Source: Allantophomopsis cytisporea
Lineage: Eukaryota > Ascomycota > Leotiomycetes > Phacidiales > Phacidiaceae
Length of the DNA stretch: 64,000 bases
Assembly (NCBI GenBank): GCA_024752435.1
Contig: CP103032.1
Location: 434,001 to 498,000, forward strand
Reading direction: 5' to 3'
A model generated the notes under the pieces. It did not search any database, was not told the DNA's origin, and saw only the letters and a list, made by a program, of their open reading frames with translations. Positions 48,159 to 59,340 of the stretch are shown one piece after another; position 1 is the stretch's first letter, and every line of letters starts with the position of its first letter. Both the position numbers and the translations under genes were made by a program.

Positions 48159-48734
48159 ATGAGTTCTATCAATACCTTAATGGCCCGTAGTGCCTCAATC
48201 CTCCGCAGAGATGACGATTCGACCCTCAGCCCAGCCATGATCGATCTCCTCATCGCCCTCATGGTCCTGATCTTCTTCTCCCTTGTTCTCGTCGGCGCAC
48301 TGTACATGATACGCAAGATCCGTCGCAGCAAGGCAGTCGACCGTGAGACTCTTCCACAATACAGCGACGCACCGAACAACAGACAGTCCAACCACCAACG
48401 TCGCCTGACCATCACCGCAGCACCATACGGTCAACGCGCATCAAGCATTTACGTCTACGATGAGAAATCACCAATGATGTCCAACTCCTCCTCCAGCCCA
48501 ACCTCACCAGATGAGGTCCCAGAGATCCGCCTCACCTTCCCAGACGAGCAGGACGAAGCTGGTCAACGAAAGAGTGGCCGTGTCGTTATCATCCGAGTTG
48601 GTGAGACCGGTGTCGGCCTCGAGCCCGTCAAAGACGATCAGCTCCCAGCATACGAGAAGGAAACTGGCGGCCGATTCCAGTCCCTTGACATGGATCGCAT
48701 GGGTGGATTAAAGGAGAAGGAGCAATACCCATAG
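48159..48734 (+). CDS. Single-pass membrane protein, unrecognised
   Basis: Intronless, 191 aa. There is a short polar N terminus, one strong transmembrane helix at residues 29-50 (IDLLIALMVLIFFSLVLVGA) followed by a basic stop-transfer (RKIRRSK), and then a long cytosolic, proline- and serine-rich tail. The tail has two short LPxY motifs (LPQYSDA, LPAYEK), which resemble the PY motifs that recruit Nedd4/Rsp5 ubiquitin-ligase WW domains, and a conserved-looking central block, EIRLTFPDEQDEAGQRKSGR with VVIIRVGETGVG. Codon use looks like that of genuine genes (C-ending codons throughout). No known domain is recognised. The topology would suit a plasma-membrane or endosomal adaptor protein; that is inference. 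Confidence 0.78.
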   Translation: MSSINTLMARSASILRRDDDSTLSPAMIDLLIALMVLIFFSLVLVGALYMIRKIRRSKAVDRETLPQYSDAPNNRQSNHQRRLTITAAPYGQRASSIYVYDEKSPMMSNSSSSPTSPDEVPEIRLTFPDEQDEAGQRKSGRVVIIRVGETGVGLEPVKDDQLPAYEKETGGRFQSLDMDRMGGLKEKEQYP

Positions 48735-50014
48735 AGACAGAGAGATGTCCTCTCTTTTCTCTATTTCCCTTCCTGAAACTTGCCGGGCACTCTTCGACAA
48801 CTCGACTCTTGCGACTCTTACCTCGAAGCTGGTTGCTTGTGCATTTACTGTGTGTGTCCGTTTTCCAATATGTATAGAAATCTTTCCACCCCCCCCTTTC
48901 GGAAGCAAGACTTGGATACATATTGTTGGGAACGACATCCTTTGTTTACGATGCCGATGCCCTTGCATATATTCTTTTTTGGCCTTTTTTCGGCGGTTGC
49001 GTGCGTCCCCGTTCACTTTCAGTCGAATTTTTTTTTTCTTTCCTTTTCGTTTCTTGTGTGCGTTATCGCGGTGGGAGTTCAAGGGAAGGACTTTTGTTGT
49101 GTCGGTGTGGCGAAATATTACCCCTTTTTTCCAACTTTTTCTGTGTTGTTCGAGAATGGAGTCTTGAGATGGAGGGAGAGGGGAAATGGCAGGCAGGGAG
49201 GATTGACATGGAGGGAAAGGGGGGGGATTGGGAGATGAAGGAAGTGGGGAAGTGAAAGTCTTCTTTTTTGTTACAAAAAAAAACTACCCCAACAAACGGC
49301 CTCTAGATTTCGAGCGCAGGATTTTCTTTTCTTTTCTTTTCCTTTGTTGTTGTTTCCACCCGAAAGGCTTCCCGGCTTGAGTTGAGGCTTTTGCGTCTGT
49401 GCGAAATCTTTCTTGGGCTTTGCGTCTGAAGGGCGGGATGGCAGGATTGGAGTAGAAAAAAGGGATATTATTGGCAGTTGCGAAGCGGGCTCGGTACTGT
49501 AATGTATTCTAAATAATCGATTAATTCGATTCCTTTTGTGTGTTCTTTCTTATCTTATTTTCTACCTCTCTATACCTCTACACTTCTCTCCTGCTTGCAT
49601 TCTCTGTGTCTTTCCACCACGCTCTAGACATTGAGACCACATAAACGTACAAATCTATGGGATCTACCCTAATTTGTATACATACCAAGTGAGCTTCTGC
49701 AAGAGGGAGATTGGAGGCTCAATGAGGCTTCGCTGCATGAATTGGACTAGTGAGATTGGATTTAATGCACGACTACATACGTACCATGGGTTTCTCGTCT
49801 TCCTTCGTGACATCGTGACAGGACAGTTGACGGCGGAATCCTTCAAGCTTGAAACGGCTTGCAGTCGCTGAGCAGGGATCGACGATGTTCTGACGTTCGT
49901 TGTTCATCACTTTATGCAACATTCACAGCATCGAACTATGGCAATTACCCATCTGTACTCCAGTGTCTTCTCATGGATATCTTCCTTCTTGTATGCCGCT
50001 TAAGCTTACCTCCC

Positions 50015-50058
50015 CTCCTCTCTTGCAAGGCGCCTCCTCCTCCTCTCTTGCAAGGCGC
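50015..50058. repeat. 19-bp tandem direct repeat, period 25
   Basis: CTCCTCTCTTGCAAGGCGC occurs at 50015-50033 and again, unchanged, at 50040-50058, with a short CTC spacer. Confidence 0.85.
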
Positions 50059-50347
50059 GAGGCAAGACGCGAGCGGCCCGCATCGTTCGTCCGGATCATG
50101 CTGTGCCGAAGTCTCCGAGTGCGGGCACGGCTCCAGGCTAACTAGCTAGGTATCCAGGTAAGGCAAGTAGCTTGTTCTTACTAAGGATAGCTACCTACCG
50201 CGGCAGCCACCGTCAAATAGCTACAGATGCAGCGCATCTCCCTGAACCTTCTGAACCATTTGAACCTTTGAACCCTCTCGAATACCCGAAACCTCTCGCG
50301 CGTGAAGGATTCTCATTTGAGCATTTCCCCGGCTCCTTTTGCTCATC

Positions 50348-50375
<28 letters not shown>
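50348..50375. repeat. (GATT)7 microsatellite
   Basis: Seven GATT units, continuing as imperfect GATTG/GGTTG repeats to about 50405. Confidence 0.85.
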
Positions 50376-50379
<4 letters not shown>

Positions 50380-50642
50380 TGTCGATTGGTTGATTGGCTG
50401 ATTCATTTATTGGGTGGGCTTTGCACTGCGGCCGGCCTCTGCAGACCTGTGTCGTGACGTTCAATGTCGACGTTCCGGTGAGCCCGTTGACCTACCTACC
50501 TACCTACCTATTCATCCACCTAGGTACATATCGACCTGAATCTACATCATCTAAGCCATCCATCAATCCAATTGCTCCCATCTGCCAGTTTGCACCCGCA
50601 GATCCCACGAAAACCGAAACAGCCCGCGCAACTCCGCTCACC

Positions 50643-53600
50643 ATGGCGCCCAAATCCGTGCGCTTCTCCGATGCTACCAATGCCCCGCCCGCCGAGGTAG
50701 CTGATATCCGTGGCCGGTGGGCGCGCGCGAAGGCCGCGAAGGAGGCGGAGAAGAGGGATGCGGCTGAGAAGGCGCGGCAGGATGGCAATATGGGGTCTGA
50801 GTTGTGGACTGTGGGGGGAGGGAAGGGCACTGCCTCTGGACCGGAGGCTAGGAAGAGTAGAGAGGAGGAGGCTAGGTTGAGGATGGTTAGGGCTAAGGAG
50901 GGGAATGTGAGGATGAAGGCGGCTTTTAAGTGGGAATGGGGGTGGAATTTTGGGGTGCTGGCGTGGATTCTGTGAGTTTGTCCTGCTGGGTGGTTATTTG
51001 CGCTTGGTGGTGTTGTGGAATTGGACATCGGTGATGGGAGGCGTTCCGTATGATGGACGGGTTTGGGGATTGTGCTGATTTGTTTTGCTAGGTTGCTGCA
51101 TGTTGCCGGTATCTATTTCTTCACCAAGGGCTTCCTGCTTACGCGCCTCGTCCTCGAGGAGAAATCTTCCTGCTCTGAACCTCCCATTCCTATCGTTCCT
51201 GGCTTTTCTGGAGCTGGCACGGTTGAAGCGGGATGTTGGAATCCCAAGACCTTCGACAAGGCTGTTGTTATCATCATTGATGCGCTCCGCTACGATTTTA
51301 CTGTCCCTGTTGCCGAGAATCCTCATGCTTTCCACAATGCATTGCCCTTCTTGTACGAAACTGCTGTCTCCGAGCCACAGAATGCCTTTTTGCTTCCTTT
51401 TATCGCCGATCCGCCGACTACCACTTTACAGCGTCTGAAGGGTCTAACCACAGGTACACTGCCTACCTTTGTGGATGCTGGAAGCAATTTCGCTGGCACG
51501 GCTATTGAGGAGGATAATCTCCTTATGCAATTGAAGGATTTGAACAAGAAAATTGTACACCTAGGCGACGATACGTGGACGTCTTTGTTTCCAGGATACT
51601 TCGAGACGAACATTTCCAGAGCATATGATAGTTTCAACGTCTGGGATTTGCATACCGTTGATGATGGCGTTACAGAGCATATCATGCCTTTACTTGCAAA
51701 GGACAGGAAATCGGAATGGGATGTCATGTTTGCTCATTATCTTGGTGTTGATCATGCCGGGCATCGCTATGGTCCAGATCATGCTGCTATGACGGCTAAG
51801 TTGCAGCAGATGGACCTAGTCCTTCGCGAAATCGTCAGTAAGTTGGACAAGGATACTTTGCTTGTGGTTATGGGTGACCATGGTATGGATGCGAAGGGTG
51901 ATCACGGCGGAGAGAGCGATGATGAGGTCCAGGCCGCACTCTGGATGTACTCGAAGAAGGGTGTCTTTGGTGACGCTGTCAATGGGCATCTTCCACCACC
52001 ACAAACGGCTAAGGAGAGGCCAGTTGAGCAGATTGATCTGGTACCTACTCTTGCGCTCTTGCTAGGTCTGCCAATTCCATTCAATAACCTTGGAAGTCCG
52101 ATCAGAAACGCGTTCATGTCCCGCAAGGAAAAGAGCTGGGATGTCATGGGGCAGGTCGCGAGATTGACTGCTGCCGGAGTAGAACGCTATCAGGCCGCCT
52201 ACGATGTGGCTAGAGGCTCCGCTGATGATGAGATATCTGCCAAGAGAGCATTGTGGGAGAAGGCTGTGGCGGAATTTGGAAAGTCTATGTCGGCCAAGAC
52301 TAGTGCTCTCAAATGGCAAGAGGGATACGCACTTTTTGCTGGTTACCAAACACAAACGCTTGCTATCTGTCGCAGCTTGTGGGCCAGATTTGATGTCCCA
52401 AGTATGATCCAGGGAGTTGCAATCCTGGCTGCTAGCGTCATTGTTTTGATCCTGTACGCTAAGGCAATTTCTGGAGATGACGCTATTGTCAGCGACCCTG
52501 AATTGGATGCCGCAGAGAGATTGCTTGAGGGTGAAGGTCAAGAACCAGCAGAGGCTGACTATGAGGATGTGCATTCTCTCTTTGCTAAGAGCGTATTCAT
52601 CGGCTCTGGTATCGGGTTGGTTGTTGGTCCCACTACATGGGCTGCTAACTTGGATATGGGCTCCCTAGTCGACAGCTGTCTCATTAAAGCTGCATTTGGT
52701 GGTCTCTTCGGTGCTGCTTATGCCTTCTTCGATGCACGCAAACAACTGTCACTCCCATTACCTACCACGATCTGGAGTTACTTGGCAATAGTCTTCACTA
52801 TTTTGCAGTGTATTGGTTTTGCTTCCAACTCATACACTATTTGGGAGGATTCCATTCTTTTGTTTTTCTTGACGACATTTGGAGTTGCTGCGACTGTATA
52901 TTCTCTTCGCAACGAGAACCTAAAGGAGCGTACGCTTGGAATCTACCATTCCGCCCTTTTCATCTTCTTCACGTGGGCAACTTCATTTTCGAAGCTTTGC
53001 AGAGAGGAACAAATGCCCTTCTGTCGTTCTACTTACTACGCTTCCTCAACATCTTCCACCTCTGCACCATGGCAGCTCATCATTCCAATCGTCGTAGCAC
53101 TCATCCTGCCAAGCTTTATCAAGAGCTACTATGTTGCTACAGCAAGTTACGCGGGCTTTTCGCCTCTGATCATTGGAACGGCCTTCCGAGCGGGTCTCTC
53201 ACTCAACGCGGCATATTGGGTCATTGACTACCTTGACGACTCCAACTACTTTTCCACGCTTCCAGTTGGAGCTTTGAAATCCATGCGTGTCAGTATCGCA
53301 CAAATGGTCTTCGCATTAGGCCTCGTTGCAGGTACCACAGCCTTTATCTACGCTCCACCCTGTGTGAACATTTCTACGGAGACTACAGGGGCTGGCTCAG
53401 CCACCAAGGCGCGCGTAACAATCCTCGGATATGCCAACACGCATGGTACACGCTACTTCCTCGTCTACATCAACGTCCTCCTCGTATCCCTCTTGGTTAC
53501 GAAACCTATGGGACAGGGCGCACTATCTCTGCTCACTGTACAAATCCTCTCCCTCCTCGAAATTATCGACGTCCTCTCCCTCTCCTCTTCGCCCATTGGC

Positions 53601-54062
53601 CCCATTCTCCTCGCCATGCTAGGCAACTACCACTTCTTCAAGACAGGCCATCAGGCTGTCCTCTCCTCCATCCAGTGGGATGCTGCCTTCATCCCCCTTC
53701 ACACTATCACCTACCCTTTTTCGCCACTCCTCGTTGCCCTCAACACGTTCGCCCCGCAGATTCTCACTGCTCTTGCTGTGCCACTAGTCGCGCTATGGAA
53801 GAAGGACCCACGTGAGAAGGCCCTTGTTCCAAGCGTCGTACGCGCTCTACTGTTCTTCCTCGCGTACCATGCTGTTGTGGCGCTTACGACTAGTATGTGG
53901 GCTGGTCATCTTAGACGACATCTCATGCTCTATCGCATCTTCTCGCCGAGATTCATGCTTGGCGGCCTTGTTCTTGGTGTTGTTGATGTCGCCGTGCTTT
54001 TGGCTATGGCGGCTTGGTGGGTAGCTAGGGGAAGTGTAGGGGAGGTCTTTGGTTGGGCTTGA
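50643..54062 (+). CDS. GPI13: GPI ethanolamine-phosphate transferase 3 (Gpi13/PIG-O)
   Basis: Exons 50643-50971 and 51092-54062 give 1099 aa (yeast Gpi13 is about 1017). Exon 1 encodes a charged cytosolic leader and the start of the first membrane helix (WNFGVLAWIL), completed by exon 2 (LLHVAGIYFFTKGFLLTRLV). The lumenal catalytic domain has the alkaline-phosphatase-like metal residues: Asp in VVIIIDALRYDF (about residue 173), MFAHYLGVDHAGHRYGP (about 325) and LLVVMGDHGMDAKGDHGG (about 370). A long C-terminal half with about ten or more hydrophobic segments follows. The enzyme adds the bridging ethanolamine phosphate to the third mannose of the GPI anchor in the ER, an essential step in anchoring wall and surface proteins. 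The 120-nt intron (50972-51091) has GTGAGT/TAG ends. Confidence 0.95.
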
Positions 54063-54920
54063 GATCCTACTCGTACTTAGCACTTTTGCATAGCTTTGGA
54101 GTTGGTTTGCTTATGTTTTGCATTATTAGCTCTTCCGTTTTCCTTTTTTGGCTTTCGGTCAAATTACTATAGATTTATTATCAGTCCCAAGTAGATGTGT
54201 GGCGTTAGGGACATAGTGATTGTGTATTACTTATTTGTGAAAAGCATAAGTGCAGAAAAGATTAATTGTTGTGCTGTATAAATGAATGACATTTTCAACA
54301 CGACGTTATTGAAGCTCGATAACAATTTGTCTTGAATGAATTATTGAGAAACTGAACTCTGATCTATTTTTGAACCTCTATGAGCATTCCCTTCTAAAGT
54401 AGATCTAAAGTTTTAATGAGCAATTCTTGAGGAATGAAACTACTGGGTATTATGAAGTGACTTGAAGTGTTCTATGTAATAACGTTACTTCTACATACAT
54501 ATATACATACATATATGATTACTTACTGTGCTTCGAGAAGCTGTAGAGAAAGGGCTGTATGACGTCATTGAACAGCGTCTAGGTGCTCTGGACAGTCAAG
54601 ACTACACGAGAGGATCCTGAGTCTCCGATTGTCAGAACTCCTCTATTTGCCATCAGATCCACTCAATCATTCTAGAAGCTTTCAATGTTTCGGTGTAATA
54701 TCGTGGAACTGGTTTCAGGGGCCGGGTGCACGCCACGTGCTGTCCTGGACCCTACATCATCCTACATACGAAACATTCCGCCTTAGGCCCCAATAAATGT
54801 GACAGCGGCACCGGATGGGGATGCCCCTCCAACACATGTGCCATGAGCTCCATGCATCTTGCATATCACCAAGACAGTTGATTTCACGGCCCTTTCTGGG
54901 TCTCCAAAATATCCTCCATC
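54063..54920. other. Intergenic, Gpi13 3' end and promoter of the mitochondrial coiled-coil gene
   Basis: About 860 bp, AT-rich at first, no gene. Plausible control elements toward the downstream gene: a TGACGTCA palindrome (54560-54567), a CACGTG (about 54734-54739) and GGGGATGCCCC (about 54818-54828). Confidence 0.45.
54560..54567. promoter_or_regulatory. TGACGTCA (CRE/ATF-type) palindrome
   Basis: A perfect 8-bp CRE lies 354 bp before the start codon at 54921. In fungi this is the site of ATF/CREB-type bZIP factors. Occupancy is inference. Confidence 0.35.
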
Positions 54921-56208
54921 ATGGGGTCAACGACGCGACTCACCTTCCTCTATCCACACCTCTTCCGAAGCCTTCGATCGTCTGAACCAGCTTTTGTTGA
55001 GTCCACCGCCCATAGAATTCCCTCATCCCGAAATCGCGCCTCAAGTTCAACGTCAGCTGCGAAACTCAGCCCCACCCAGCAACGAAGAAACTTCGGAAAC
55101 TCAGCGAGGAAAGTCGTCGCCGAGCAGCGCTTCGTACAACGTCATGGAAAAGCCGCTGGCCAATTCCTGCAACCAGGAGAGAGCCCAGAGGACACTAAGG
55201 TCTTCGTGAGGGAGGATGTAGAGCCCACGCCACAGACCGCGGAGCACAGGAAGACGAGTCAGACTGAGACTTTGGGATCATCGAGTGAGGAATTGCTGAA
55301 TGCCGAGCGCGCTCCTGGCAATGACAGGTCCGCAGCGGCGGAGGTCAAGGACAACAGTCCCCGAAAGGAGCCTCTCTTCCCAGCCGTCGACACGATCCTA
55401 CACATGGACCCGCCAGCGGAAATGCGCGGCGAGGGAAAACCGCATTTGCAGGCCCCACCGTATGTGCACCATTTCGACACTTACACACTTGTGCGCGAGG
55501 TTGAGAAGGGCGGTTTTACGCACGACCAAGCGGTCACTGCTATGAAAGCTGTGCGCGGCTTGCTGAGCACAAATCTGGATGTCGCGAAGGAGGGGCTGGT
55601 TTCCAAGAGCGACGTTGAGAACGAGATTTATCTTTTCAATGCGGCGTGCAGCGAGCTTCGCACAGAGATTATGAGCTCTAGAGGCATGAACGAGGAGAAG
55701 ATGAGAAGAGAAAGAACGTTGTTGGAGCATGAGGTGGATATCCTTGGGCAGAAGTTGACGCAGGAGTTGGGCGTTCTTAGAGATGATTTGAAGGGCATGT
55801 TTAATGATCGCAAAATGGCAGTGAGGATGGAACAGAGGAGTATGGAGACTGCTGTGAGTTTGATTTTCCTTGCATGTGTTGAATGAATATACTGATGGTT
55901 GCTTTTAGATCCAAGAGCTGAATTACAAAATCACTGTCTTGCTCAACAGTGACTCGAAATCCGAGGTCGAGGGCTTACGATGGGTCCTTACGAGAAGAGC
56001 CGCGTTGGCTATTGTTACCATGGCGTTCATGGTGCTTGTCAGCTTGAGATATGCGAGTTATCGTGCCCACGAGGAGGAATTGATCAAGAAGAAGAGGAGA
56101 AAGATGGTCAGCAGTGGGACAGGTATGGAGGCTGGCGAGAGACAGGCCTTGCAGCATAGCAGCAATCCTGCTGAGGTTGGTGCCGCAGAGGTTTTGGCTG
56201 CGAATTAG
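54921..56208 (+). CDS. Fmp32/CCDC90 (MCUR1) family mitochondrial coiled-coil membrane protein
   Basis: Exons 54921-55853 and 55909-56208 give 410 aa. The first 60 residues are rich in Arg, Ser and Thr (TRLTFLYPHLFRSLRSSEPA) and fit a presequence; a disordered stretch to about residue 170 follows. The family core begins at HHFDTYTLVREVEKGGFTHD with QAVTAMKAVRGLLS, then a long coiled coil (LLEHEVDILGQKLTQELGVL and on), and after the intron IQELNYKITVLLNSDSKSEV. A transmembrane helix (about residues 335-356, AALAIVTMAFMVLVSLRYAS) and a Lys-rich end follow. The family (DUF1640) lies in the inner membrane; yeast Fmp32 has been linked to cytochrome oxidase assembly and human MCUR1 to calcium-uniporter regulation. 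Which role applies here is not known. Confidence 0.88.
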
Positions 56209-56640
56209 AGTATATATACGGGAAATGAAGATACGAATTCTGAGCTTACTAATCACATATGGAAACTCCATATGTCAACTTATGATATTTGAACAGGTTT
56301 TATCTCGATCTTAAACGCTGAACTCTTCGCTTGCCATCGGATCAGACTTCTGTGAAAGTCGACGGATACAGTGAAGAGAAGTGGATTGTAAACAGAAAAT
56401 ACCGCAGATTCTAAAAGCATCATTGAAAAGTGACAGAACAAAGCATTATTCAGAAGTCTCATGAATCCTGAGAATCGTAGAAGTGATTGCCCAGTGAGAC
56501 AGACATCACGAAACATTATAAGCTTCTGGAGGATGTGGCCGTCTGGTTACAAAATCGCAGAAGTAGAAAACAGACGTTCAATGTGTATCAAGTGACCTAG
56601 AGTTCGAAGTGATCCTTTAGTCCCAGATGAAGCTCATCAG
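56209..56640. other. Convergent 3' region
   Basis: AT-rich DNA between the stop of the coiled-coil gene and the 3'UTR intron of the minus-strand gene. No gene; part of it should be the 3'UTR of the minus-strand transcript. Confidence 0.4.
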
Positions 56641-56696
56641 CTGCAAAAACATTCGTTAGTAGACAATTACTTGACTCGTGATACGGGGTGACTTAC
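56641..56696 (-). other. Intron in the 3'UTR, one base after a stop codon
   Basis: On the minus strand the stop reads TAA, then one A, then GTAAGTC, a strong donor. A branch-site-like CTAACG and a polypyrimidine tract ending TTTTTGCAG close it after 56 nt. All three signals match those of coding introns in the window. Splicing would not change the protein. Confidence 0.65.
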
Positions 56697-56697
56697 T

Positions 56698-57450
56698 TTA
56701 GATGTACTTGCGCATGGTCTTACGAACGTAGTTCTCGACCTTGCAGTAAATATCATAGAAAGGACCAAGACGCTTGCGCTTCTTCTGCTCTCTAATTGCA
56801 CGCTGGGCCTTGTTAGCTCGTTAATGTCACACAACCGTAAATCAAGGACTAGCACGGCGCTCACTTACGATTCTCTGGCGCTCAAGACGGCCTGCATTCT
56901 CAGCCATAACGTCGTACTCAATATGCTGAACGACCGCAGCGCGGAAGAGACGAGCAGCTGGCATGACATCGTGCGAGTTTGTGAAGCCGAACTTGACAAG
57001 CTCCTGCTCAAGCTGGTACACCCCGTACTTGTTGCCGCCGTAAAGACTCTCGCCCCAGTCTGGCTGGCCTGGCATGCCGGAACCCTTCAGTACCAACTCG
57101 CGGATGTGGTAGGGCTTGATAGACTTGCCAGAGACTGCGCATAGGTAGGAGGGATCGCATTCTAGTCCGCGGAAGGTGAACTCCCACTTCAAGACGGCCA
57201 TGATGTACTGGCGTCCGAGAGAGAGAGGACCGTGGATGGGTGGGAGCATTGGGCGGGCGAGGTAGACGACTTCACTGAGTGGCTTTGGGTCGTGGGCCTG
57301 AATGCAGTCGAAGGAGTAAGGACTGGTGACTGGGTGAGTCTCGAGGGCCATGCTTGGGTCTTCGACATGGTTGGTGCTGGTGGTGTTCACGGCGATGTAA
57401 GTACGCAGCTTTTGATAGTCTCCTCTGTCTCCTTCCATGGCGGAATTCAT
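56698..57450 (-). CDS. Unrecognised protein with basic C terminus
   Basis: Exons 57450-56869 and 56808-56698 give 230 aa. I do not recognise the family. What can be seen: no signal or clear mitochondrial presequence at the ATG used (MNSAMEGDRGDYQKL), a compact middle (SEVVYLARPMLPPIHGPLSL, GRQYIMAVLKWEFTFRGLEC, CAVSGKSIKPYHIRELVLKG), and a C-terminal arm dense in Lys and Arg (AIREQKKRKRLGP, KVENYVRKTMRKYI) of the sort seen in ribosomal and nucleic-acid-binding proteins. Codon use is strongly C-ending, as in well-expressed genes, which argues it is real and conserved. The intron (56868-56809) has GTAAGT and AAG ends. A further intron lies in the 3'UTR. A mitochondrial ribosomal protein is one possibility but I cannot support it. 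Confidence 0.8.
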
Positions 57451-57928
57451 GTTAGCTATTTTGAGCAAAATGGTTGATTGCTGTTGTGGTTGTGGATTGA
57501 GGTGTGCGAAGAAAGCAAGTTGAAGGAAAATGAGTGGAGGTGCGAAGAGAGCAAAATGAGGATGGTGTGATGTTCTTAAGAAGTACAGAGAGAAGCAAAT
57601 AGTTGTGAGAGCATTTGAAGCGTCTTTTTATGTGCTTAGCCCCCGAATCGAGGCTGGCTGTACGGAACCTTACGAAACGCAGACATATTCTATCGTGTTG
57701 CCAAAGTCTTTGCAGTATCAACACATCTCATTCAGACATCTCAAACTATCATACACCATCAGCAAGCTTAACCCGGACAAACAATGTAAAAGCTTCTCAA
57801 TCCCATTCATGACTGTCTGTTAAGACGTCTGTTGATACTTATATTTGCTGTTCATTGTATTGTCGATAGCTAATCGTCCATGTGTAGCCAAATCAACTTC
57901 ACAGAAACTAGTATCCACAAAGTCCACC
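57451..57928. other. Divergent intergenic region
   Basis: 478 bp between head-to-head start codons, carrying both promoters. Nothing else recognised. The open plus-strand frames at 57605-57823 look like chance. Confidence 0.4.
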
Positions 57929-58288
57929 ATGTCGACCTTTGTAAAGGATGAATTCAACAAATGGAACAGTACTCTTGATCGAAAATGGTCATACCTACAA
58001 GGTCGTCTTGAGGAAATCGCTGAGGAGAAACGAAACACAACAAAATACCTCGAAGACATTGAGTTCCGCCAGAAGGAACTTCAGCAAGTATGGAGACCCT
58101 ATTGTCCTCTCGAGGATAGTCAGGATCAAGAGTTGAAGAAGCTTGGGGCTATGCAAATGGCACTGCTTCGTAAACTGAGGAGACTAAGGGTTCAAGAGAT
58201 CGATCTTCAAGTTGACGAGAGAAAAGTGGTGGTGTTACTCAACGAAAAGGATGGGGGCCAACGCCAATCGTTCCCTTCTTTCAACTAA
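57929..58288 (+). CDS. Small coiled-coil protein, unrecognised
   Basis: Intronless, 119 aa, starting at a good context (GTCCACCATGTCG). The chain is highly charged and predicted helical by eye: NKWNSTLDRKWSYLQGRLEE, IAEEKRNTTKYLEDIEFRQK, and LRKLRRLRVQEIDLQVDERK show heptad-like hydrophobic spacing. A short break with WRPYCPLED separates two helices, so a helical hairpin is likely. No signal peptide, membrane helix or known domain. It has no recognised homologue and is probably a lineage-restricted gene. The frame stays open 28 codons upstream without an ATG. Confidence 0.6.
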   Translation: MSTFVKDEFNKWNSTLDRKWSYLQGRLEEIAEEKRNTTKYLEDIEFRQKELQQVWRPYCPLEDSQDQELKKLGAMQMALLRKLRRLRVQEIDLQVDERKVVVLLNEKDGGQRQSFPSFN

Positions 58289-59340
58289 TTCTGGCAACCA
58301 CATGTTCGAGTATCACCTCTTTGAGTTTCCCTTCTCGCTTTTGGTTTTTTGGCGTCCTTTCTTGGACTTGCATTTTGGTATATGAACTCCAAGCTGTGAA
58401 TACGCAACTGTCACCTATTGACCATATCGCAGCTTGTTCTTCATCCTCTAGCGTTCGTCTCAATTGGAGCAACTTTCGCCATGAGTGAAACTCGGTGATC
58501 TGAATGACCATTGGATAGGCCTTCAGACTGCCTATCAAACCCGTATTCAATCTTCTCTACGAAGCCTTCCTGGTTGATAACCTCAAGAAGCCAACATTTA
58601 TTCGAGCCCTTCCTTGCTTCCCTCATCACCAACGGCTATATAGAATGCACGAAGATTTCCCAGCAACAGCCTTCCTTTATGATCCTGTAACTCTAGGCCC
58701 ATCCTCTGTCGTTTGAACTCTAAAGCTGACTTGAGATAATAGCTCGCTGTCGAAGAGAGCAGATTCCTCTACTCATGGTTTTGAAGTACAGTCATGGCAA
58801 AGCTCCAAGCCTGATACGAAAGGGCCATTACTGTAGTGAGGGAGTGTTGGTTCTTGTATACCGCGAAATCAGATTCGCTGGAAATGGCTGAAAGTTCAAG
58901 TGCAAGGTTTATGGGATCAGCCCGAGTTTACCAACATCCGAAACCTTAACGATGGCTTTGATCAGGCATTTTCATGTGGTTGTCTTGAATATCTCGAGAA
59001 CATCAGCTTCATTACGGACGACCTTGCAGCCGGCATAAGTTGCTACCGCAAAATCTTGGCTTCCCAGATTTCGAGATCAGTTTCACTTCCTCTTTCTAGC
59101 CTTGTGAGGGGAAATGATGAAGTGACCGGCGTCAAGACTATACGTAGGGAAAGCCTGCAAATTAATCTAAGTGTTTAAAGATACGCCAATGAGATGATAG
59201 TCAATCAAATGCAGGGCTAGTACTTAATTATTTGTGACAACTAAATTCAGTAGTAGATAACAACGTTATAAACATACAGCACTTGTCATAGTATACTGAT
59301 AATTGCACTACTGTCTAAGTCTATATCCTCCACCAAATGC
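58289..59340. other. Intergenic, no gene seen
   Basis: About 1.05 kb. Frames at 58281-58632 (-) and 58900-59178 (+) have no recognisable domain, no splice support, and start codons in poor context; either could be decayed coding DNA. Confidence 0.4.

Larger units (their letters stand above)
48735..50642. other. Intergenic, membrane-protein 3' end to Gpi13 promoter
   Basis: About 1.9 kb without a supportable gene. The first 600 bp is T-rich and opens frames in all three plus frames, typical of a long 3'UTR. Repeats at 50015-50058 and 50348-50375 are listed apart. ACCT tandem units (about 50490-50510) lie 130-150 bp before the Gpi13 start codon. Confidence 0.45.

Noticed and set aside
48745..49255. 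Three overlapping plus-strand frames after the membrane protein
   Set aside because: Phe- and Cys-rich translations from T-rich 3'UTR DNA in all three frames.
47468..50375. Short tandem arrays that might suggest a CRISPR array
   Set aside because: Units are 3-6 bp or a single 19-bp duplication with no regular unique spacers, and the genome is eukaryotic.
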